Shown here in pieces: positions 23,640 through 33,884 of a stretch of DNA of 64,000 bases (positions are counted from its first letter, which is position 1; the number at the start of each line of letters is the position of its first letter). Under the pieces are notes generated by a model. That model was given only the letters and a program-made list of their open reading frames with translations. It was not told where the DNA came from and did not search any database. Made by a program: the position numbers and the translations under genes. The stretch lies in NCBI RefSeq assembly GCF_016801865.2, contig NC_068937.1:8884207-8948206 (forward strand), in the 5' to 3' direction. Origin of the DNA: Culex pipiens pallens (taxonomy: Eukaryota > Arthropoda > Insecta > Diptera > Culicidae).

Positions 23640-23942
23640 AGCGAATGATGAGGTTTGGGATAACCGGCACAAAAAGGCGGGGCATCCGTCACCATTTCGA
23701 GCCTATAAACCCCGCTCGATCAGCCCAAGAAAATCATTCTATCGCTGGACGCCGAGCAGTGAACAACAATCTGGACCTGGAAGCAGATGGCCTGGAGGCC
23801 CAGAAGCAGTTTGCCGAAAAGCAGCTGGCCTGGAGCAAGGAGCAGCCCAAGCGGAGGCAGTCCAGCCGGAATATTCTGGCCACAAGACACGGAGTGGCCA
23901 GAACCCTCAGGAGTGTTCCGATGGAAGGCCATACGAGACTGG
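23640..23942 (+). repeat. Promoter plus short gag-like frame (unit A, left copy)
   Basis: Homologous to 34660-34975. It has a GC box-like GGCGGGGC, a TATA box at 23704 (CTATAAACC) and an initiator TCATTC with its A at 23736, that is, 32 bp downstream. Downstream, one frame reads LDLEADGLEAQKQFAEKQLA and then WSKEQPKRRQSSRN, a charged, probably helical segment. Both copies keep this frame, and the right copy stops soon after. The texture is gag-like, but I cannot name a family. The whole could be the LTR/leader of a retroelement relic. No protease or polymerase is present. Confidence 0.5.
23704..23740 (+). promoter_or_regulatory. TATA-initiator core promoter of unit A (left)
   Basis: The TATA box TATAAAC begins at 23704. 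The initiator TCATTC has its A at 23736. The 32-bp spacing is that of a functional RNA polymerase II core promoter and equals the spacing in the 538-bp monomers. Confidence 0.55.
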
Positions 23943-24872
23943 GCAATATGGGTATCAAACTTCTTGGTTTTTGGTACTGGTAATTAAAATGGCCATTTTG
24001 ACAGTATTGGCCACAACCTGGAGTGGCCGGTGCCCTCAGGGAGGTTGTCCCGGGAGGACAATTACCGAACCATACGATTTTTGGCAATATGGGTATCAAA
24101 CTTCTTGTTTTTTAGTACTCGTAATTAGAATGGCCATTTTGACAGTATTGGCCACAACCTGGAGTGGCCGGTGCCCTCAGGGAGGTTGTTCCGGGGAGAC
24201 ATTTATCAAACCATACGGTTTTGGGCAATATGGGTATCAAACTTCTTGGTTTTTGGTACTGGTAATTAAAATGGCCATTTTGACAGTATTGGCCACAACC
24301 TGGAATGGCCAGTGCCCTCAGGGAATTTGTCCCGGGGAGAAATTTATCAAACCATACGGTTTTGGGCAATATGGGTATCAAACTTCTTGGTTTTTGGTAC
24401 TGGTAATTAAAATGGCCATTTTGACAGTATTGGCCACAACCTGGAGTGGCCGGTGCCCTCAGGGAGGTTGTCCCGGGAGGACATTTACCGAACCATACGA
24501 TTTTTGGCAATATGGGTATCAAACTTCTTGGTTTTTAGTACTCGTAATTAGAATGGCCATTTTGACAGTATTGGCCACAACCTGGAGTGGCCTGTGCCCT
24601 CAGGGAGGTTGTCCCGGGGAGACATTTATCAAACCATACGGTTCTGGGCAATATGGGTATCAAACTTCTTGGTTTTTGGTACTGGTAATTAAAATGGCCA
24701 TTTTGACAGTATTGGCCACAACCTGGAGTGGCCGGTGCCCTCAGGTAGGTACTCCCGAGAGGACATTTACAGAACCGTACGATTTTGGACAATATGGGTA
24801 TCAAAATTCATGTTTTTCGATACTGGTTATGAAAATGGCCATTTTGAGAGTATTGGCCACAGCCTCATAAGT
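23943..24872. repeat. Tandem array of exactly 141-bp units (left), open in one frame on each strand
   Basis: CAATATGGGTATCAAAC recurs at 23944, 24085, 24226, 24367, 24508 and 24649, and in slightly altered form at 24790, always 141 bp apart. Each unit holds TGGCCATTTTGACAGTATTG, GGTGCCCTCAGGGAGG and TTGTCCCGGG. Because 141 is 3 x 47, one frame stays open on + across the array (23515-24870, 451 codons), with a 47-residue repeat containing YGYQTSWFLVLVIKMAILTV. A minus frame is open too. I regard the frames as a consequence of the period; a repeat protein is possible but unproven. The array fuses with the 538-bp array at a shared TTGGCC. Confidence 0.85.
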
Positions 24873-27800
24873 TGGCCAACTGCGATCGTTTGACGTTTGA
24901 TTGTTAATATTCGTTCTATTTTTTTAAATGGAAATTGTTTGGGGGAAAATATTTAAATTAATTTAAACGCCAAGCGTCAAAAGCTATAAAAATGCACCAA
25001 AAGCAGTGCATGAATCATTTGAAACAAAAAACTCTTTCGTGAATTTTTCGTTGGCCCTGAAAAGCGCCATTTTGTTGCATTGCAGCAGAAGTTGTTTTTT
25101 CCGCTGCTGCTGCTACAATGTTGTCGGTTCGAACGATGACGATGGAATGAAAATCGTTGGCAAAAATGCTGCCTTCACGACTCCACGGCAAAACAAAACA
25201 GCCAATCAGAGAGCGGAAAGATTTTTTGCGTGGGTCAAAGCACGCGCTTGCTTGTTCAAGGCCAACTGCGATCGTTTGACACTTGCAAGCGAAAATTTTT
25301 AATATTCGTTCAATTTTTTTTAAATGAAAATTTTGGGGGAAATATTTGAATTAATTTAAACGCCATGCGTCAAAAGCTATAAAAATGCACCAAAAGCAGT
25401 GCATGAATCATTTGAAACAATAACTCTTTCGTGAATTTTTCGTTGGCGCTGAAAAGCGCCATTTTGTTAAATTGCAGCAGAAGTTGATTCTTGTGGCCAT
25501 CTCCTCGAGCGTTCATCCAAGTAGGCCTTGCTTTTCTCCTTCGACGTCGTTTTGGCAGCAATTTCACGCATACGCTGGCGTGTTTCTTCTTCTCGGAGCT
25601 TGCTCTTGATTTCCTTCAGTCGTTGTTTTTTTTCGCTGCTGCTGCTACTGCTACGATGTTGTCGGTTCGAACGATGACGATGGATTGAAAATCGTTGGCA
25701 AAAATGCTGCCTTCACGACTCCACGGCAAAACAAAACAGCCAATCAGAGAGCGGAAAGATTTTTTGCGTGGGTCAAAGCACGCACTTGCTTGTTCAAGGC
25801 CAACTGCGATCGTTTGACACTTGCAAGCGAAATTTTTTAATATTCGTTCAAATTTTTTTAATATGAAAATTTTGGGGGAAATATTTGAATTAATTTAAAC
25901 GCCATGCGTCAAAAGCTATAAAAATGCACCAAAAGCAGTGCATGAATCATTTGAAACAAACTCTTTCGTGAATTTTTCGTTGGCGCTGAAAAGCGCCATT
26001 TTGTTGCATTGCAGCAGAAGTTGATTCTTGTGGCCATCTCCTCGAGCGTTCATCCAAGTAGGCCTTGCTTTTCTCCTTCGACGTCGTTTTGGCAGCAATT
26101 TCACGCATACGCTGGCGTGTTTCTTCTTCTCGGAGCTTGCTCTTGATTTCCTCCAGTCGTTGTTTTTTTTCGCTGCTGCTGCTACTGCTACGATGTTGTC
26201 GGTTCGAACGATGACGATGGATTGAAAATCGTTGGCAAAAATGCTGCCTTCACGACTCCACGGCAAAACAAAACAGCCAATCAGAGAGCGGAAAGATTGT
26301 TTGCGTGGGTCAAAGCACGCGCTTGCTTGTTCAAGGCCAACTGCGATCGTTTGACACTTGCAAGCGAAAATTTTTAATATTCGTTCAATTTTTTTTAAAT
26401 GAAAATTTTGGGGGAAATATTTGAATTAATTTAAACGCCATGCGTCAAAAGCTATAAAAATGCACCAAAAGCAGTGCATGAATCATTTGAAACAATAACT
26501 CTTTCGTGAATTTTTCGTTGGCGCTGAAAAGCGCCATTTTGTTGCATTGCAGCAGAAGTTGATTCTTGTGGCCATCTTCACGAGCGTCCATCCAAGTAGG
26601 CCTTGCTTTTCTCCTTCGACGTCGTTTTGGCAGCAATTTCACGCACACGCTGGCGTGTTTCTTCTTCTCGGAGCTTGCTCTTGATTTCCTCCAGTCGTTG
26701 TTTTTTTTTCGCTGCTGCTGCTACTGCTACGATGTTGTCGGTTCGAACGATGACGATGGATTGAAAATCGTTGGCAAAAATGCTGCCTTCACGACTCCAC
26801 GGCAAAAAAAAACAGCCAATCAGAGAGCGGAAAGATTTTTTGCGTGGGTCAAAGCACGCGCTTGCTTGTTCAAGGCCAACTGCGATTGTTTGACACTTGC
26901 AAGCGAAAATTTTTAATATTCGTTCAATTTTTTTTAAAATGAAAATTTTGGGGGAAATATTTGAATTAATTTAAACGCCATGCGTCAAAAGCTATAAAAA
27001 TGCACCAAAAGCAGTGCATGAATCATTTGAAACAATAACTCTTTCGTGAGTTTTTCGTTGGCGCTGAAAAGCGCCATTTTGTTAAATTGCAGCAGAAGTT
27101 GATTCTTGTGGCCATCTCCTCGAGCGTTCATCCAAGTAGGCCTTGCTTTTCTCCTTCGACGTCGTTTTGGCAGCAATTTCACGCATACGCTGGCGTGTTT
27201 CTTCTTCTCGGAGCTTGCTCTTGATTTCCTCCAGTCTTTTTTTTTTCGCTGCTGCTGCTACTGCTACGATGTTGTCGGTTCGAACGATGACGATGGAATG
27301 AAAATCGTTGGCAAAAATGCTGCCTTCACGACTCCACGGCAAAAAAAAACAGCCAATCAGAGAGCGGAAAGATTTTTTGCGTGGGTCAAAGCACGCGCTT
27401 GCTTGTTCAAGGCCAACTGCGATTGTTTGACACTTGCAAGCGAAAATTTTTAATATTCGTTCAATTTTTTTTAAAATGAAAATTTTGGGGGAAATATTTG
27501 AATTAATTTAAACGCCATGCGTCAAAAGCTATAAAAATGCACCAAAAGCAGTGCATGAATCATTTGAAACAATAACTCTTTCGTGAATTTTTCGTTGGCG
27601 CTGAAAAGCGCCATTTTGTTAAATTGCAGCAGAAGTTGATTCTTGTGGCCATCTCCTCGAGCGTTCATCCAAGTAGGCCTTGCTTTTCTCCTTCGACGTC
27701 GTTTTGGCAGCAATTTCACGCATACGCTGGCGTGTTTCTTCTTCTCGGAGCTTGCTCTTGATTTCCTCCAGTCTTTTTTTTTTCGCTGCTGCTGCTACTG

Positions 27801-28460
27801 CTACGATGTTGTCGGTTCGAACGATGACGATGGAATGAAAATCGTTGGCAAAAATGCTGCCTTCACGACTCCACGGCAAAAAAAAAACAGCCAATCAGAG
27901 AGCGGAAAGATTTTTTGCGTGGGTCAAAGCACGCACTTGCTTGTTCAAGGCCAACTGCGATTGTTTGACACTTGCAAGCGAAAATTTTTAATATTCGTTC
28001 AATTTTTTTTAAAATGAAAATTTTGGGGGAAATATTTGAATTAATTTAAACGCCATGCGTCAAAAGCTATAAAAATGCACCAAAAGCAGTGCATGAATCA
28101 TTTGAAACAATAACTCTTTCGTGAATTTTTCGTTGGCGCTGAAAAGCGCCATTTTGTTAAATTGCAGCAGAAGTTGATTCTTGTGGCCATCTCCTCGAGC
28201 GTTCATCCAAGTAAGCCTTGCTTTTCTCCTTCGACGTCGTTTTGGCAGCAATTTCACGCACACGCTGGCGTGTTTCTTCTTCTCGGAGCTTGCTCTTGAT
28301 TTCCTCCAGTCGTTGTTTTTTTTCGCTGCTGCTGCTACGATGTTGTCGGTTCGAACGATGACGATGGAATGAAAATCGTTGGCAAAAATGCTGCCTTCAC
28401 GACTCCACGGCAAAACAAAACAGCCAATCAGAGAGTGGACAGATTTTTTGCGTGGGTCAA
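24873..28460 (+). repeat. 538-bp promoter-bearing tandem array, segment 1
   Basis: The TATA landmark GCTATAAAAATGCACC recurs at 24983, 25376, 25915, 26451, 26991, 27528 and 28066 (periods 393, 539, 536, 540, 537, 538). Each full monomer holds, in order: CCAAT box AGCCAATCAG, 'cgtgggtcaaagcacgcgcttgc', TATA box, initiator TCATTT, hairpin TGGCGCTGAAAAGCGCCA, and a CGACGTCG-containing block with a GCTGCTGCT run. On - the block encodes a charged peptide frame (RLEEIKSKLREEETRQR and onward). The first monomer is short because about 145 bp between two GTTG microhomologies was deleted, removing that frame. Monomers differ mainly in T-run length and scattered substitutions, so they are recent or homogenised. 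Confidence 0.9.
25738..25998 (+). promoter_or_regulatory. Representative monomer promoter: CCAAT, TATA, Inr and tetraloop hairpin
   Basis: AGCCAATCAG at 25738-25747 matches the NF-Y consensus. The TATA box starts at 25917 (TATAAAAA). The initiator TCATTT has its A at 25949, 32 bp from the TATA start. At 25981-25998 TGGCGCT-GAAA-AGCGCCA forms a perfect 7-bp stem with a GNRA-type loop, at +33 to +50 of the predicted transcript. The same arrangement repeats in the other monomers. In those at 24983 and 34300 the stem has one mismatch (TGGCCCT), and in those at 31060 and 31601 the TATA is CTTTAAAAA. Confidence 0.6.
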
Positions 28461-30918
28461 CCCGAGCAGGGGTAAATAACACGGGAATACCAAATTTTGG
28501 TATTACTTGGGCAAATAACAGCGACCAAAATGTGCCCTTGGTTGCCCAGTAATAGATGGTAAAATACCATGAAATCATACCAAAAGCTTGTATGTGGAAG
28601 GGCACAACAATACCATACCATGTTATTCCAAAGGTAAAATAATACCACAAAATAAAATCATTTCAATACCAAGTTGAGGTCTTCTGGATTTTTGAACATT
28701 GCTTGAATACCAAAACTTGGTATTGTCATGGTTTTAATTGTAGGTATTCCCGCGCCCTTGGAAAATCATATTTTGGTATTCCTGTGGTCTTCCACAAACA
28801 TGATATTGGTTTGATTTCATGGTATTTTACCATCTATTACTGGGCAACCAAGAGCACATTTTGGTTGCTGGTATTTGCACAAGTAATACCAAAATTTGCT
28901 ATTTTCATACCATTTTTAGTGCAGCAGTTGCAGTTAGTGAAAAAAACGTAAATGATCCTTATGCAACAACCAAATCTACTCACCTGATGATTCCATGTTG
29001 TTTTTAGTGATATTCTTCACCACACCGAATACATTTGTCATTGATGAACGGCTGTACTTGAAGTTCTTGAAGCTTCTGAAAAATAACAAGATTGAAAAAT
29101 AAGTATTATTAAAATGAAACTGGATTGAAATTCACCAAAATTCAATAATCTGTTGATTGACTCGTTTTTCAAAGTATTTGGTTATCCCAACTTAGAAAAA
29201 TTTCAACGTTTTTGAAAAAAATATTAGTGGGTATATCACAAAAAAAAATTAAATCAGCTTTAACATTTTTGGGTTTCAAGTCAAGTTAGCGCAAAATTAA
29301 TTATCTCGTCAAAAATTTAAAAAAATCCATAGTTTCAGAGAAAATTGATGAAACCTTTCAATACCAAAATAATACCAATATGTGGCATCCTGACTTAGAA
29401 ATTTTTCCACAATGTCAAGTCATTTCTGTAGGGGGTATATCAAAAATGTTTAAAATCAAGTTTGAAATTTCCGGTTTTCAATGAAAGCATTCGCTTTGAG
29501 ACATCATTTTAGCGCAACATTAATTATTTTGTCAAAATTGGTCAAAATTTTCCCATAGTTTCAGAGGAAATTGATAAAACACCTTAATACCAAAATAATA
29601 CCAAAATGTGCCATCCTGACTTAAAAAATTTTCCACAATGTCAAGTCATTTCTGTAGGGGGTATATCAAAAATGTTTAAAATCAAGTTTGAAATTTCCGG
29701 TTTTCAATGAAAGCATTCGCTTTGAGACATCATTTTAGCGCAAAATTAATTATTTTGTCAAAATTGGTCAAAATTTTCCCATAGTTCAGAGGAAATTGAT
29801 AAAACACCTTAATACCAAAATAATACCAAAATGTGCCATCCTGACTTAAAAAATTTTCCACAATGTCAAGTCATTTCTGTAGGGGGTATATCAAAAATGT
29901 TTAAAATCAAGTTTGAAATTTCCGGTTTTCAATGAAAGCATTCGCTTTGAGACATCATTTTAGCGCAAAATTAATTATTTTGTCAAAATTGGTCAAAATT
30001 TTCCCATAGTTTCAGAGGAAATTGATAAAACACCTTAATACCAAAATGTGCCATCCTGACTTAAAAAATTTTCCACAATGTCAAGTCATTTCTGTAGGGG
30101 GTATATCAAAAATGTTTAAAATCAAATTTGAAATTTCCGGTTTTCAATGAAAGCATTCGCTTTGAGACCTCGTTTTAGCGCAAAATTAATTATTTTGTCA
30201 AAATTGGTCAAAATTTTCCCATAGTTTCAGAGGAATTTGATAAAACACTTTAATACCAAAATAATACCAAAATGTGCCATCCTGACTTAGAAAATTTTCC
30301 ACAATTTCAAGTCATTTCTGTAGGGGGTATATCAAAAATGTTTAAAATCAAGTTTGAAATTTTCGGTTTTCAATGAAAGCATTCGCTTTTAGACATAATT
30401 TTAGCGCAAAATTAATTATTTTGTCAAAATTGGTCAAAATTTTCCCATAGTTTCAGAGGAAATTGATAAAACACCTTAATACCAAAATAATACCAAAATG
30501 TGCCATCCTGACTTAGAAAATTTTCCACAATTTCAAGTCATTTCTGTAGGGGGTTTATCAAAAATGTTTAAAATCAAGTTTGAAATTTCCGGTTTTCAAT
30601 GAAAGCATTCGCTTTGAGAAATCATTTTAGCGCAAAATTAATTATTTTGTCAAAATTGGTCAAAATTTTCCCATAATTTCAGAGGAATTTGGTAAAACAC
30701 TTTAATACCAAAATAATACCAAAATGTGGTGTTCGACCATTGACAAATTCTGCAATTTTGCAATATCAAAACAATACCTTAAATTGGTATGATACCACAT
30801 TTTGCTCTTGCATAATCCTTAAGACAAATTTTTAAGGGTCCAGGAATACCAAAATTTGGTATTGATACCAGAGAAAGGTATTATTACGTATTTCCCTTGT
30901 TATTTACCCATGCTCGGG
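28461..30918. mobile_element. 2,458-bp non-autonomous DNA transposon inserted in a monomer, AA duplication
   Basis: The monomer text 'gtgggtcaa|agcacgcg' is split here. Ends CCCGAGCAGGGGTAAATAAC and (reverse complement of the right end) CCCGAGCATGGGTAAATAAC pair, and AA is duplicated on both sides. The interior is dense in ATACCAAAAT motifs. It has an inner inverted pair (28484-28600 with 28790-28910) and the ~226-bp tandem repeats listed separately. No transposase frame was found. The 2-bp duplication is AA rather than TA, so I leave the superfamily open. Confidence 0.85.
29333..30735. repeat. ~226-bp tandem repeats inside the transposon (about six units)
   Basis: The landmark GTTTCAGAGGAAATTGATAA recurs at about 29332, 29558, 29783, 30009, 30224, 30450 and 30676. 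Spacings are 226, 225, 226, 215, 226 and 226. The 215-bp unit lacks one 'aataatacc' segment. Each unit includes 'ccatcctgacttaaaaaattttccaca', 'tgtagggggtatatcaaaaatg' and 'gcattcgctttgagac'. Confidence 0.85.
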
Positions 30919-31731
30919 AAAGCACGCGCTTGCTTGTTCAAGGCCAACTGCGATCGTTTGACACTTGCAAGCGAAAATTGTTAATATTCGTTCAATTTTT
31001 TTTTAATGTGAAAATTTTGGGGGAAATATTTAAATTCATTTAAACGCCAAGCGTCAAAAGCTTTAAAAATGCACCAAAAGCAGTGCATGAATCATTTAAA
31101 ACAATAACTCTTTCGTGAATTTTTCGTTGGCGCTGAAAAGCGCCATTTTGTTAAATTGCAGCAGAAGTTGATTCTTGTGGCCATCTCCTCGAGCGTTCAT
31201 CCAAGTAAGCCTTGCTTTTCTCCTTCGACGTCGTTTTGGCAGCAATTTCACGCACACGCTGGCGTGTTTCTTCTTCTCGGAGCTTGCTCTTGATTTCCTC
31301 CAGTCGTTGTTTTTTTTTTTGCTGCTGCTGCTGCTGCTACGATGTTGTCGGTTCGAACGATGACGATGGAATGAAAATCGTTGGCAAAAATGCTGCCTTC
31401 ACGACTCCACGGCAAAACAAAACAGCCAATCAGAGAGTGCACAGATTTTTTGCGTGAGTCAAAGCTCGCGCTTGCTTGTTCAAGGCCAACTGCGATCGTT
31501 TGACACTTGCAAGCGAAAATTTTTAATATTCGTTCAATTTTTTTTAATATGAAAATTTTGAGGGAATATTTTAAATTATTTTAAACGCCAAGCGTCAAAA
31601 GCTTTAAAAATGCACCAAAAGCAGTGCATGAATCATTTGAAACAATAACTCTTTCGTGAATTTTTCGTTGGCGCTGAAAAGCGCCATTTTGTTGCATTGC
31701 AGCAGAAGTTGATTCTTGTGGCCATCTCCTC
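30919..31731 (+). repeat. 538-bp promoter-bearing tandem array, segment 2
   Basis: The array resumes exactly where the transposon cut it ('aaagcacgcgcttgc'). Landmarks are at 31060 and 31601 (period 541). Both TATA boxes are changed to CTTTAAAAA, so this segment may be promoter-weakened. The segment ends in the left copy of the 8-bp duplication ATCTCCTC (31724-31731). Confidence 0.85.
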
Positions 31732-31979
31732 CTGGGATGGGATAAACAAAGAGAAAAAAACATATTGTCAAACTAAACCACTTTCAACATGGCCGCTTCT
31801 GTCAACCTAAACCAGTCCTTTCTTATGAGGAGGAAATGAGAAGTATTGTAATTTGAGTTATAAAAAAATAAAACAATTTTAATTCAATTTCACAAATAAT
31901 TGTAAATTGCATTAATAGATTGATTAAAATATTTTCAATTGAAAGGAATTTATTTCTATCGTACACCGAATGTTGAACT

Positions 31980-32865
31980 GAGTTTTTTTTTTTAATGTTT
32001 GAGACAAAATTTAAATGTGTTCAAAATTATTCGAACGGTTTGTGAATGTTTTAAAACTTGTGCACCTGGTGAAGAAGGAAACTATTTTGTCAGCGCCGGC
32101 CATCAACCAAGTGAATTACTAAATTCGCTTTACGGACAGCTTTATAGCGGACGGCGCTGGGTGGCGATTGATATCAAATTTTGGTCTGAAGAAGACTAGT
32201 GGAAGTTGGCTAATATGTACAACTAGGTGGAGCTGAGGGATTTGGATCTGTGCTTTCCGCGGCAAAGAACGGCTGTTCGAGATCGTGTTGTTCAAACCCG
32301 TTGAGGAATTTCCTTTTTGCATCCTTATTTAATTTTCAAGTGTTGCAAGAGCGGCCGTGGCTGACTGGTTACGGTGTTCGCTTTATAAGCGAATAGTTCT
32401 GGGTTCGATTCCCATCTGCTCCCAATAAGAAAGTTAAGGAAATATAAATTCTTGAAATTCCTGAACATGAACAAAAAATCAAAATTGCTCAAGGCGGGGT
32501 TCGATCCCTTGTCCAGATTCGCGGCGTATGAGCTATGACTGGAATTAGGAATACTGTTACTGCTAACAATTATATACGCGCTGGATCTTTGTCCATTTGA
32601 CGAGGGTCCGGAAGTTCTGAATAACGTTTGGATCAAATTGATGCAACCGTTCTTTAGGGCGGGGCTTGTCGGTTCAGCGGAGGTACCTCGCGCTCGGCTA
32701 GCCAGCGTAGAAATGGGTCACCGAAGCTCGGCAGAGCTAACACCTTCCAAATGCCTATGCGAGTTATTTGCATGTATAGAATATAAAATCTAAAATACAT
32801 GGAAACAACTCAATTTGTAAGAAGCGGCCGCGTGGTCCCGTTTGATTGGTTGCACACACACACAC
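31980..32865. mobile_element. Retroposed insert with 22-bp target duplication and CA-repeat tail
   Basis: A 22-bp sequence beginning ATCGTACACCGAATGTTG is present at 31958-31979 and again at 32866-32887. The insert ends in a (CA)n run (32853-32865) immediately before the second copy. A long duplication plus a simple-repeat tail points to target-primed reverse transcription. The insert contains a tRNA-like head (32347-32423) and a second B-box-like GGGGTTCGATCCC at about 32497-32509. It may be a SINE-containing transcript or a composite retroposon. Confidence 0.7.
32347..32423 (+). other. tRNA-derived SINE head
   Basis: A-box-like GTGGCTGACTGGTTACGG is followed by an anticodon-like stem-loop (TTCGC-TTTATAA-GCGAA, loop triplet TAT) and B box GGGTTCGATTCCC, ending CTGCTCCC. 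It has tRNA-like length, but the acceptor stem pairs only partly and no CCA context is seen, so I call it a SINE head rather than a tRNA gene. It resembles the head at 63880. Confidence 0.6.
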
Positions 32866-33204
32866 ATCGTACACCGAATGTTGAACTATCAGCATTTTCA
32901 TTTTAAAAAACAATACATTTCATAAACTGACGATTCTTTTGCCCATTTAAAACTATTGTTATTTTTTTGCGCGGTTCATAGAAATGTCATCTAGATTGAA
33001 CAATATTAAACCTGTACTTCCCGTGAAATTAAAATGTGGCGTGACGGAACAACATCGTAGAACTGGATTTAAAAAGCAAACGAAAAATGGTCACAGTTTA
33101 GCCTATTTGATTTTTTCGCACATTTTCATTTCAACACGTTGCCACAAATTGAATACCAAACTTTTTACTCTTTGAAGTGAATGAATTGGTACAAATTTGA
33201 ATTT

Positions 33205-33400
33205 TTACCAGCCATTTCTTTCGATTCTGACACTTTAGGGCGTGCGACCTATGGAATGTTAACTTTCGCACTAACAACATTAGTTGAGTAAAAATTGCCG
33301 CTGAATTCGCTTTGTAAATGCCTGCCCCGATACTCTTCAAGTGTGCTCTTTGGGAACTGGGAAAGATTTATTTACTTTCTTTGCGCAACGGGACAACAAC
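33205..33400 (+). repeat. 3' part of a SINE, same family as 35544-35868
   Basis: Matches the reverse complement of 35545-35700: 'cgacctatggaatgttaac', 'cgctttgtaaatgcc', 'gccccgatactctt' and 'gggaaagatttatttac'. The tRNA-related head is missing, so this is a truncated copy lying inside the hAT-like element. Confidence 0.6.
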
Positions 33401-33884
33401 AGGAGTAGATCTAAGAAAAAATCTCCCCTCCCATTTAATTACTTGCAGGCTTTTTAGGATTTTTTTTTAGATTGAAGTAAGTGATCGTATCGTATCATTT
33501 ACTTCGAGCGTGACCTCGAGTCATCCTTGATTTGCCAACCATTTCTAGTGATTTGTATCCGGCAGCTCCTTATGAACGGATCCACAGTAAACGAAGGAAC
33601 ATAAACTCAGGATTCTCCACCCACGTCCAACCGCAAATTTTAACAGCCAAATTCGAAAAAATATTCGAGGAAAAACTAAACAACATTTCAACCAAAGAAA
33701 AAGTCATCCGCATGCTTGAGCACTGAGTTGAAAAACATCATCAAGAAAATTTGAATTGTCAAGCTATCTGAATCACAGATTGCTTGAAATTTGTATTCGA
33801 ACACGAATTTTCTTGCAAGAAACAGAAGAAGAATACAAACGTAAACACTCAAAAAGAAAACTCTATCCAGCCGTCCCGTCCCAG

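Larger units (their letters stand above)
31732..33884. mobile_element. 2,153-bp hAT-like insertion with exact 8-bp target duplication
   Basis: ATCTCCTC flanks both ends (31724-31731 and 33885-33892) and the monomer reads continuously once the insert is removed. Ends CTGGGATGGGA and (reverse complement of the right end) CTGGGACGGGA form short terminal inverted repeats. An 8-bp duplication with short repeats fits the hAT superfamily. No intact transposase is visible. A short + frame at 33532-33726 (ending AKFEKIFEEKLNNISTKEKV and a few more residues) has coding texture and could be a remnant. Nested inside are a retroposed insert (31980-32865) and SINE pieces. Confidence 0.8.

Noticed and set aside
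23515..24870. 451-codon open frame as a real protein-coding gene
   Set aside because: It is created by a repeat period divisible by three. A long frame is open on the opposite strand too, and the right-hand copy of the array is broken. It starts inside unrelated repeat sequence. Kept as a finding only.
32347..32423. tRNA-Ile gene
   Set aside because: Imperfect acceptor stem and location inside a retroposed insert. Better explained as a SINE head.
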